Source: JAXMEB01 sp046348545
Lineage (GTDB): Bacteria > Pseudomonadota > Gammaproteobacteria > Berkiellales > Berkiellaceae
NCBI GenBank assembly: GCA_046348545.1
Contig: JAXMEB010000004.1
Coordinates: 124,001-188,000, forward strand
Direction of reading: 5' to 3'
Length of the DNA: 64,000 nt
Of this stretch, positions 8,509-15,543 are shown in pieces. Below the pieces are notes generated by a model, which ran no database searches, was not told the origin of the DNA, and saw nothing but the letters and a program-made list of their open reading frames with translations. Every line of letters starts with the position of its first letter. The stretch's first letter is position 1. A program made the translations under genes and the position numbers.

Positions 8509-9330
8509 ATGGTGAGTTCGGATTGGCCAATTGGTGTATTTGATTCTGGCATGGGTGGGTTGACGGTTTTAAAAGCCTTAAAGTCGCTATTACCCAATGA
8601 AAACTATATTTACCTTGGTGATACAGCGCGCCTACCTTATGGTACTAAGAGTGCCGAAACCGTTACGGCTTATTCACTGCGAGCTGCTGAGCTTATCCAC
8701 CGACACCAAGTTAAACTGTTGGTCGTTGCTTGCAATACGGCCTCAAGTGTTGCATTGCCAGCCCTACAGGCCCAATTAAGCCCTATACCCGTTATTGGGG
8801 TAGTGACACCAGGTGCTAAAGCCTGTCTCAGCGCCAGCCAAAGCCGTCACGTTGGTGTACTTGCAACGGAAAGCACGGTGCGCTTTGATGCCTACTCTAA
8901 GATGATACAAATGCTTGATCCGGACGCAAAAATCAGTCAGTGGCCTTGTTCGTTTTTAGTGCCATTAGTAGAAGAGGGTTGGGTGGAAGGCCCTCTAGTT
9001 GAACAAATACTTCAAAAATTACTGGCCCCTTGTATCGCAGAAATTGCACAATCTCAGATTGATACGATTTTATTGGGTTGCACCCATTTTCCAATCTTGA
9101 AAACACCACTTCAAGCTGTTTTAGGCGATCAACTTTGTCTCGTGGATTCTGCATTAACCACTGCTGAAGCGGTCAAAGAGGAACTCTCTGCCAGAAAACT
9201 CCTCAAAGAAGCGACTTTTCCAGGCCAAGTTCGAATCATGGCGACTGATAAATTAACCCGTTTTTCTCAAGTTGCTGCTGTCTTCATGGGAGAGGGCGTT
9301 CATCAAGAAGTAGAGTGGGTTTCATTGTAA
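8509..9330 (+). CDS. murI: Glutamate racemase
   Basis: A 273-residue protein that interconverts L- and D-glutamate in the cytoplasm, supplying D-Glu for peptidoglycan. All family marks are present: IGVFDSGMGGLTVL near the N-terminus, the first catalytic cysteine in VACNTAS (C75) and the second in LGCTHFP (C191). Length is typical. ATG 8509 is preceded by AGGTG. The gene stands alone with a divergent neighbour upstream and a LysR regulator 92 bases downstream. Confidence 0.95.
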   Translation: MVSSDWPIGVFDSGMGGLTVLKALKSLLPNENYIYLGDTARLPYGTKSAETVTAYSLRAAELIHRHQVKLLVVACNTASSVALPALQAQLSPIPVIGVVTPGAKACLSASQSRHVGVLATESTVRFDAYSKMIQMLDPDAKISQWPCSFLVPLVEEGWVEGPLVEQILQKLLAPCIAEIAQSQIDTILLGCTHFPILKTPLQAVLGDQLCLVDSALTTAEAVKEELSARKLLKEATFPGQVRIMATDKLTRFSQVAAVFMGEGVHQEVEWVSL

Positions 9331-9413
9331 CCTATTGATATTTAATGATATTTTAATATTAATATTTTTGTTTATCGAATGCTAAAATATTAATAAGATT
9401 TTTTATCAATAGG
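9331..9413. promoter_or_regulatory. AT-rich region framed by a 10-bp inverted repeat
   Basis: CCTATTGATA at 9331-9340 and TATCAATAGG at 9404-9413 are exact inverted copies that frame a very AT-rich stretch with several TAATATTAATATT-like runs, directly ahead of the LysR-type gene. It probably holds that gene's promoter; the arms may be an operator or, when transcribed, a long hairpin after murI. Confidence 0.4.
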
Positions 9414-9422
9414 GCTTCGGCT

Positions 9423-10340
9423 ATGGCGATCGACCATTTGTTGTCATTTCTAAGGGTATATCGTCTGGGTTCTCAGCGTGAAGCCGCTGACAGTTTAAAT
9501 CTTACCCAGCCTGCGATTTCACAGCATATTCAAAAGCTAGAAGGCATCTTGGGACGCCCTCTGTTTGTTCGACATGGGCGCAAGTTGGCCTCTACGCCCA
9601 CAGCACACCTTCTAGCGCTTAAAATTGGTAAACATTTAGATAGTTTAGAGAACATTGTTAATCAGCTCTCATTAGGCCAGATAGGCGATTCACAGCCTGT
9701 GCATGTCGCAGGTTCCGCGGAGCTGTTTGCAAAGGTTTTTGTGCCTCAATTGAAATTATTACTAGAACAGGGTGTTCAAATTCAGTTTCTATCAGACCTC
9801 ACTTCGCCATTGGAGGCGCTTTTAAATGAGACCATTGATTTGGCGATTGTCAGTGCTCCGGTCAAGCATCCTCATTTGATGAGTGAGCCCTTAATGGAGG
9901 AAACCTACGTGTTGGTTGGGTGTCCTGAATATTTAGATCGGTTTCCAGAAGGCATTAAAGGCAATCAATTGAAAAGAACGGTTGCTGATCTACCCTGGAT
10001 TATTCTAGAAGGGACGTTACCTTTGGTGAATGAGTACTATCAAAGTGTCTTTGAGAAACCTTTTGAAGGCAGCGTTGCTTTATCCGTCGATAATTTATGG
10101 GCACTTGAGGATGCGGTGTTAGCCGGGTTAGGAGTCAGCGTGTTGCCCTCTTATTTTTGCTATGATGCTTTGCTGGCGGGCAAAATAGTACCGATTATTT
10201 CAAGCGAGTACCCTGTTCTACATCAATTCTATCTAGCCTGGCGGCAAGGGGCTTTAAATCGTCAACCCGTTGCACTGACGCGCGAGATGCTCTTACAAGC
10301 GGTGGCTCGTTTTTACGAAAGATTGGAAGGAAAAAACTAA
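9423..10340 (+). CDS. LysR-family transcriptional regulator
   Basis: A 305-residue protein with the LysR layout: an N-terminal winged helix-turn-helix (about 1-60; SQREAADSLNLTQPAISQHIQKLE) and a periplasmic-binding-protein-like effector domain (about 90-295). The effector domain includes PLMEETYVLVGCPEYL and AVLAGLGVSVLPSY, typical for the family. Such proteins bind DNA as tetramers and respond to a small ligand. No divergent target gene adjoins it, so its regulon is unknown. It converges on the AAPEK-repeat gene, with a shared terminator hairpin in between. Confidence 0.9.
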   Translation: MAIDHLLSFLRVYRLGSQREAADSLNLTQPAISQHIQKLEGILGRPLFVRHGRKLASTPTAHLLALKIGKHLDSLENIVNQLSLGQIGDSQPVHVAGSAELFAKVFVPQLKLLLEQGVQIQFLSDLTSPLEALLNETIDLAIVSAPVKHPHLMSEPLMEETYVLVGCPEYLDRFPEGIKGNQLKRTVADLPWIILEGTLPLVNEYYQSVFEKPFEGSVALSVDNLWALEDAVLAGLGVSVLPSYFCYDALLAGKIVPIISSEYPVLHQFYLAWRQGALNRQPVALTREMLLQAVARFYERLEGKN

Positions 10341-10344
10341 AAAA

Positions 10345-10366
10345 AAGCCCCCTGAGGAGGGGGCTT
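10345..10366 (-). terminator. Rho-independent terminator
   Basis: AAGCCCCC at 10345-10352 pairs with GGGGGCTT at 10359-10366 across a 6-base loop. On the minus strand the stem runs into a stretch of T residues (the A-run at 10341-10346), so it is a proper terminator for the minus-strand AAPEK-repeat gene. On the plus strand it lacks a T-run and would serve the LysR gene less well. Confidence 0.75.
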
Positions 10367-10405
10367 AGAGAAGAGCAAAAAGAGTCTTTGCTCGTAGAGT
10401 GTAGC

Positions 10406-12001
10406 TTAATGAGGCTTAGCTGCAGTCTTAGCCCTAGCAGCAGCGGCTTGATCTTCCAATTTAGCCGCATGACGACCTGCTTGGAGCACTAGGCCTTTAT
10501 CACCAGGAAGATAGGTTTTCAACCAGGTTAAGCTCTTGGTGTATTCTAACCAGCTGCGTTCGATATTCTTACCTTCTGAGAAGTAAGGTGCAAATGCGGC
10601 GTCGCGGTCGTTCTCTAGAACAAAGGTAGTAGGAGCACTTTTACCCTTATTCTTTCTAGTAACAATCCTAACCGGATTCGGTTGCTTAGTTGTAGGTTGA
10701 CGATTCTGCATACGCTCAAATACGCGCTTAGCTAAACGCTCACGCGCTTTACCAAATGCAAAGGAACCAACCGTCACACCAATCGCCCATTTTGCGATCA
10801 GGAGGGGAGCTGCACTGGCTGCAAACATTCCAGCAGCAACGGCTAAACCGGTTAAGGTCGCAGGATGAGTTGCAACTTTCAAGGTGAATTTTAAAGTCGC
10901 AAGAGTCACCTTACCGACAAATTTAGCAGATGCAACGACTCCTCTTTTTAAGCCTCTTAGGGTAGCCATAGGGAAGCCAGCAATTCCATTGATGGTGCGT
11001 TTGAGAAGACCGGGAGCAGGTTTCTTAGCAGCAGGTTTGTCAGCAGCAACTTTGTCAGCAGCAGCTTTCTCAGCAGCAGCTTTCTCAGGAGCAGCTTTCT
11101 CAGGAGCAGCTTTCTCAGCAGCAGCTTTCTCAGGAGCAGCTTTCTCAGGAGCAGCTTTCTCAGGAGCAGCTTTCTCAGCAGCAGCTTTCTCAGGAGCAGC
11201 TTTCTCAGCAGCAGCTTTCTCGGGAGCAGCTTTCTCAGGAGCAGCTTTCTCAGGAGCAGCTTTCTCAGGAGCAGCTTTCTCAGGAGCAGCTTTCTCAGCA
11301 GCAGCTTTCTCAGGAGCAGCTTTCTCAGGAGCAGCTTTCTCAGGAGCAGCTTTCTCAGGAGCAGCTTTCTCAGGAGCAGCTTTCTCAGGAGCAGCTTTCT
11401 CAGGAGCAGCTTTCTTAGCAGCAGCTTTCTCAGGAGCAGCTTTCTCAGCAGCAGCTTTCTCAGGAGCAGCTTTCTCAGCAGCAGCTTTCTCAGGAGCAGC
11501 TTTCTCAGCTTTGCGAGCTTCTTCAGCAAGACGACGTTCGTCTTCAGAAACTGATGAGGGTAATGGTTTAAGCTGTATTTTGCGAACTTCTTGATCAAAA
11601 AGACGTTCGTCTTCAGAATCAAAAAGAGGTTCGTCTTTAGAATCTGATCCAGAATCTGATGAGTGTAATGGACTCAAATTCGGATATAATGGGTTAGGTA
11701 ACTCTGTTGAGGTCGGTTCAACACTAAAGAGTTCGTCGCCAAAATCAGGGCGATCCTCTGGAACTAACGGAATGAATGAAGGATCATGAGTCTCCTTCTT
11801 AAGTGTTCGCATGCGTAATGTATTTGCGGTTGAGCCCACTGAGTCTCTTTTTTTGTGAACAGTACTTCCTTTGTTAGAAGAATTTTCTTTTTTTTGAGCG
11901 ATTTCTTGAATTCTAAGAGATGATCTCTCGCCCTTTTTGCTTTCAATCGAAGCGCCTTTGTCATTTTTGCGCGAATTAAGCTTTTCATTACCTGTTGCCA
12001 T
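10406..12001 (-). CDS. AAPEK-repeat protein with hydrophobic segment, unknown function
   Basis: A 531-residue protein not assigned to a family. Residues about 1-160 are polar and charged, with acidic repeats around 115-135 (DSEDERLFDQEV). About 30 tandem five-residue units, mostly AAPEK or AAAEK, follow from roughly 165 to 325; the last ones drift to AADK and AAKK. Then comes a basic stretch and a hydrophobic Ala-rich region (about 380-415) that may span a membrane, and a basic C-terminal part. The repeat may form an extended Pro/Ala/Lys/Glu linker, as in some surface or DNA-binding proteins. There is no signal peptide. The repeat number is probably variable. A terminator lies downstream at 10345-10366. 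Confidence 0.65.
   Translation of the reverse strand: MATGNEKLNSRKNDKGASIESKKGERSSLRIQEIAQKKENSSNKGSTVHKKRDSVGSTANTLRMRTLKKETHDPSFIPLVPEDRPDFGDELFSVEPTSTELPNPLYPNLSPLHSSDSGSDSKDEPLFDSEDERLFDQEVRKIQLKPLPSSVSEDERRLAEEARKAEKAAPEKAAAEKAAPEKAAAEKAAPEKAAAKKAAPEKAAPEKAAPEKAAPEKAAPEKAAPEKAAPEKAAAEKAAPEKAAPEKAAPEKAAPEKAAPEKAAAEKAAPEKAAAEKAAPEKAAPEKAAPEKAAAEKAAPEKAAPEKAAAEKAAADKVAADKPAAKKPAPGLLKRTINGIAGFPMATLRGLKRGVVASAKFVGKVTLATLKFTLKVATHPATLTGLAVAAGMFAASAAPLLIAKWAIGVTVGSFAFGKARERLAKRVFERMQNRQPTTKQPNPVRIVTRKNKGKSAPTTFVLENDRDAAFAPYFSEGKNIERSWLEYTKSLTWLKTYLPGDKGLVLQAGRHAAKLEDQAAAARAKTAAKPH
11037..11507. repeat. 15-bp tandem repeat array coding AAPEK units
   Basis: About thirty copies of a 15-base unit (plus strand GCAGCTTTCTCAGGA) run without interruption. 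Most differ only at the codon that switches Pro to Ala. The sequence is open in several frames, which creates long spurious antisense frames. Near-identity suggests recent expansion by slippage or recombination. Confidence 0.9.
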
Positions 12002-12178
12002 ATCGATTACCTCTAATTACAACTTATTGAATAGAACAACAATCGCGCATCATAGTGCGAGTTGCTTTAAAGTTCAAGAACTAGAGTGGAAAATCAAATG
12101 GCATTTAAATGACTTTTATTTTGGGCGGGTAAAACTGCCTTGATTTTTCTATTTATTTTAGCGACGCAAGTTAGCTAA

Positions 12179-13165
12179 TTATCCAAACCGAGAGAAGCTG
12201 GCTGAATGTTCAGCTTTTCGAGTCGCAAGATAGAATGCAATCCCTGCTTCTATACAATATTTGCATTGTATGCTCAAAAAGTAAACATGGTCATGATCAG
12301 CCTTGAAAATTTGATAATTGGTCTCAAAATTACAAACACCAATCATCGCTGTAAAGACAGCAGCCAGGGTAGCCCCACATTGCCCAAAATAGTAGGCTGC
12401 CATAAAAATCAGAGGGATGGTCGCCATGCTCAGTGGATAGACCAGATCAAAGGGATTTAGTAATAATAAAGCAGCATTTAAAATGACCAACACCGTGCCC
12501 AATAGATAAGCGTGCAGTTTGCGGTGAGAAAATTTCAACTGTTCTGCTAATCCAGGCAAATAAGCATCCCAAATCAAGCAAGCCGGTGCAAAAATAATGA
12601 CTCCGCTGAAATCAGCAAACCAATTTAAGAACCATTGAATCCGAATAGGATCGGCCCAAAAAGTATTGGGTGAATTGAGCGCAGTGATAATACCGCTTCC
12701 TAAAAAGGTTATCCCGAAAGAGAGAAAGAAAAATTCTAAGACTTGGACAGAGCGATGCATGGGCACCAGGGCACCAATAATACGATGGATACTAAATCGA
12801 ATGCTGATGGCTTCAGCGACATGCACAAGACTGATGCATACCGCAATCTCTAAGTTTAGCCCTTCAATCCAGTAGGCTAAAAATCCACCAAACCAGAGGC
12901 CAGGCCATATTCGATTGCCTCTAAAAAAATGCATCGCAATGGCTACCCCAGATGCGGGCCATACGGGAATCGGTTCATCCGGCACAGTGCCTAACATTAA
13001 GCCGACGTACTGAAGTAGTGTGACCATGACAAATTCAGTCGCACGACGCATGATAATAAGCTGTTTGAATTCCTTGATATATTTTTTTTCTTTATGAACG
13101 ATCAACTTCGCCTGTAATATAGCTTGTAGCTGTTGATATAAAAGGCGCTGATTTAAGTTATTCAT
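12179..13165 (-). CDS. MASE1-domain integral membrane protein without output domain
   Basis: A 328-residue polytopic membrane protein with about eight hydrophobic segments. PVWPASGVAIAMHFF, WPGLWFGGFLAYW and WFADFSGVIIFAPACLIW match the MASE1 sensor family, usually found at the N-terminus of histidine kinases and diguanylate cyclases. Here no kinase, GGDEF or EAL domain follows, and the protein starts with about 35 polar residues. It may sense a signal and pass it to a partner, or be a remnant. Its start codon overlaps that of the divergent methyltransferase gene (the CATG at 13163-13166), so each promoter must lie inside the neighbour. Confidence 0.7.
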   Translation of the reverse strand: MNNLNQRLLYQQLQAILQAKLIVHKEKKYIKEFKQLIIMRRATEFVMVTLLQYVGLMLGTVPDEPIPVWPASGVAIAMHFFRGNRIWPGLWFGGFLAYWIEGLNLEIAVCISLVHVAEAISIRFSIHRIIGALVPMHRSVQVLEFFFLSFGITFLGSGIITALNSPNTFWADPIRIQWFLNWFADFSGVIIFAPACLIWDAYLPGLAEQLKFSHRKLHAYLLGTVLVILNAALLLLNPFDLVYPLSMATIPLIFMAAYYFGQCGATLAAVFTAMIGVCNFETNYQIFKADHDHVYFLSIQCKYCIEAGIAFYLATRKAEHSASFSRFG

Positions 13166-13787
13166 GAAATTAACACACTCGCAAGTTGAACTTGATGAAT
13201 TGTTTCAGACCTATGTAGAGTACCTCTATCGGGATACAACAGGCCAGATTCAATATCCTAAAGAACAGTCACAATTATTGTTAGATCAAAAGATCTGTGT
13301 CACGTACGGCGAACTCTTATTTCCGAGTTTAAGACAAGTGCTCTCAAGTTTACCCCTGACTCAAGAAGATGTCTTCTTGGATATGGGGTCAGGACTTGGA
13401 AAGCTGGCTCTCATGGTGTTTTATTTGGGACCGATGCGACAAGTCAGAGGGATTGAGGCCTCTTTACCATTGTATGAGCAATCCATTAAACCCTTAAGCG
13501 AGCTCAAGCTGAATTGTCCCGAGTTGTTCATGGGATTGAGGCGATTATCGTTGGAGTATGGTAATTTTTTGCACGCAGATCTATCGGATATCACGGTTGC
13601 TTATTGTTGCTCGACGTGTTTTTCACAAAATTTGTTGTATGAGATTGGCTATAAGGTTAACAAAACATCAAATATTCGTTACATGTTGAGCCTTCGCCCG
13701 ATTCCGAGCTTGACTCGGTTAAAATTTAAAGGTGTCATTGAGGTAGAATGTAGTTGGGATTCAGCCCTATGTTACATTTACAGCTAA
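13164..13787 (+). CDS. Class I SAM-dependent methyltransferase, possibly Dot1-like
   Basis: A 207-residue protein with a Rossmann methyltransferase core: motif I VFLDMGSGLGKLALM (D73, G75, G77, G79), an acidic residue after strand 2 (E98 in RGIEAS) and a HADLSD acidic loop near 138-142. The spacing and the later strand with NLLYEI recall Dot1-type protein-lysine methyltransferases, but that subfamily call is tentative. A small-molecule or protein substrate is possible. The start overlaps the divergent MASE1 gene start. A membrane protein of unknown role follows on the same strand. Confidence 0.65.
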   Translation: MKLTHSQVELDELFQTYVEYLYRDTTGQIQYPKEQSQLLLDQKICVTYGELLFPSLRQVLSSLPLTQEDVFLDMGSGLGKLALMVFYLGPMRQVRGIEASLPLYEQSIKPLSELKLNCPELFMGLRRLSLEYGNFLHADLSDITVAYCCSTCFSQNLLYEIGYKVNKTSNIRYMLSLRPIPSLTRLKFKGVIEVECSWDSALCYIYS

Positions 13788-13864
13788 ATATTAAGCATTA
13801 GTTGATAAACCTATAAAATATACACCATAAATTAAATATAGAGACCATTTGGAGCTAAAGAAGC

Positions 13865-14857
13865 ATGACTAACGAAGACGAAAACCCAATGGTGCAACAA
13901 TCTGTTCAAGATACGTCGATGCGAGTCATGGCTTGGGCTAAAGTGTGTGGTAACGTCGCAGAAGATACTACTGCCGCTATCATTGGCTTCATTCCCAATG
14001 GTCTTTCGAATTTATATGAGAATCTCCTCAAGCCAATACCCCGGATTGGAGTGTTTTTTCAACATCCCTGGGTTGAGCCTACCTTAAAGCTGATCACTGG
14101 CATCACTATTGGGCAAGGTGTCGCGCGAGATATTGCTCGCTTTTTCTTTCGACCCATTGGGTTTGGGATTGGCGCCTTTATAGGGTCAGGCGGATTGGCA
14201 GATAAGGGCCGAACGCCCCACTATGAACATCAGGTGGGTAGAGCTTTAGAAAATGTATCAGGCCAATCAGTAGGGGGCGCTATCTTATCGGGCTTGGTGT
14301 TAGGTGCTGCACAGTTTTTTCATCCGAGCTGGCAATTTGGTCTTCTAGAGTATAGTGTTGCGATGAGTGCGGGAGCTGGTTTGGGTTTGACGTATCGAGC
14401 GATGATGCTAGCCGCTATCCATACCGTGATCGCTGCGAATGCAGCAAGTACTCGACTCAATGCAGATAGGGCTAAGAAATTCGCAACACATTTAAAAGCC
14501 CTCTGCAAAACCAAAGTGCGCGATAGCATCAAATTCCACGCGAGAGAGGTGATTGTTCAAGTCAATGGACACCCTTTAGAGAATTTAGATGAATTCTTCA
14601 ATACGCATTTGGAAAACGTGGCACAGAGTTTAGACTGTAAAATTGATAGACATATCAATCTCTTAACTCACAAAGCCGTTCATGGTGATTTTCAAGCACT
14701 GAGAAGACTAGCTTCTCTCTATCCTCGAAAAGGAAAGCCTGATAAAGCATTAGAAATGTTTTTAGAGCGTGTTTTTAATCAACGTGCTGTACATCATATA
14801 AAGGATTCAGCAGATACGTTTTATGATCTTTGGCAGTATCGAGGTTTGAAAAACTAA
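13865..14857 (+). CDS. Membrane-associated protein of unknown function
   Basis: A 330-residue protein with several moderately hydrophobic, glycine-rich stretches in the first 190 residues (for example FGIGAFIGSGG, GGAILSGLVLGAAQFF, SAGAGLGLTYRAMMLAAIHTVIAA), then a charged helical C-terminal half. No family is recognised and no signal peptide is visible. GGAG lies about 10 bases before the ATG. The last 83 bases overlap the convergent EndA-like gene, an unusually long overlap, so one of the two 3' ends may have drifted. Confidence 0.6.
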   Translation: MTNEDENPMVQQSVQDTSMRVMAWAKVCGNVAEDTTAAIIGFIPNGLSNLYENLLKPIPRIGVFFQHPWVEPTLKLITGITIGQGVARDIARFFFRPIGFGIGAFIGSGGLADKGRTPHYEHQVGRALENVSGQSVGGAILSGLVLGAAQFFHPSWQFGLLEYSVAMSAGAGLGLTYRAMMLAAIHTVIAANAASTRLNADRAKKFATHLKALCKTKVRDSIKFHAREVIVQVNGHPLENLDEFFNTHLENVAQSLDCKIDRHINLLTHKAVHGDFQALRRLASLYPRKGKPDKALEMFLERVFNQRAVHHIKDSADTFYDLWQYRGLKN

Positions 14858-15542
14858 TATACAAATTTTCATTGCCTTGAATCATCTTGATCTTCTGATT
14901 TCGGAGAATTTCCCAGCGTGAAGGCGGATAGGCTTTATGCCAAGTGAGATATTGTTTACGGTCAGATTCAGGTATTTCGAGTGAATAAGTATCCATCATA
15001 TAAAGATAGGCTCTTGCAATTAGCCCCATCTGATTTGGATCGACGTAAAGCACTTTTGCTTTTTTATCTAGTTTGAAAAAACAGCCGGATGTTGCCTCTA
15101 GTAAGGGCATGAATGTGCGATGACCTCTCTGCTTTGCAAGATGTGGGGTATCCGGCATTAAATTATGTAAATCGCGACTCATCATGGTGTAAAGCGGCGC
15201 TTTTTTGTCACAACATGAGCGGCCTTTATACCACTTTCCTTTAGCATTGACGCACAATTTCTCTTGATAGCAGAGCAGATCTTTGGCAAAGACTTCCGGT
15301 GGCACAATATAGAACCATTTTATTTTTGATTCCATATTCGGACAAGTTGGACAATCTTGCGTGATCACCGTTCCAGTCGTGGAAAAAGGCTGCTGACAAA
15401 AGAAGGTATAAGGGGATGTCGCGTGCACAATCAGGGCCGCTGTCTCGAGGTCCTTTTTTGACTTTAAAACAGTTGTAGGCAAAGTATGCGCGAAAAGAGA
15501 TTGAATAAATATGAAATAAATCAATGCAATACGGTACAACAT
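14775..15542 (-). CDS. Endonuclease I (EndA)-like secreted protein, likely inactive
   Basis: A 255-residue protein with a signal peptide (IALIYFIFIQSLFAHT). It shares the EndA/Vvn periplasmic nuclease layout: KIKWFYIVPPEVF (about 73-85), RDLHNLMP (123-130), a late Y-M-Y segment, WHKAYPPSRWE and RNQKIKMIQGN. In active members the first block reads W-E-H-V-V-P; here the Glu-His pair that binds metal and acts as base is Phe77-Tyr78. The N-G-D-R-x-N loop after DLHNL is also lost. I infer a dead or altered enzyme. An IS66-type insertion sits exactly at the start codon; the ATG survives because it is in the target duplication, but native upstream sequence is cut off. Confidence 0.7.
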   Translation of the reverse strand: MLYRIALIYFIFIQSLFAHTLPTTVLKSKKDLETAALIVHATSPYTFFCQQPFSTTGTVITQDCPTCPNMESKIKWFYIVPPEVFAKDLLCYQEKLCVNAKGKWYKGRSCCDKKAPLYTMMSRDLHNLMPDTPHLAKQRGHRTFMPLLEATSGCFFKLDKKAKVLYVDPNQMGLIARAYLYMMDTYSLEIPESDRKQYLTWHKAYPPSRWEILRNQKIKMIQGNENLYISFSNLDTAKDHKTYLLNPLYDVQHVD

Positions 15543-15543
15543 C
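15536..15543. repeat. Target-site duplication, left copy
   Basis: ACAACATC directly precedes the left inverted repeat of the IS66-type element and is matched by the same 8 bases at 17299-17306. Eight bases is the usual duplication length for this IS family. It holds the start codon of the EndA-like gene (minus strand). Confidence 0.9.

Noticed and set aside
10884..11622. Long open frames opposite and in alternate frame to the AAPEK array
   Set aside because: They arise because the 15-bp repeat has no stop in several frames; they give monotonous AFSGA or LLLRK strings and have no start signals.
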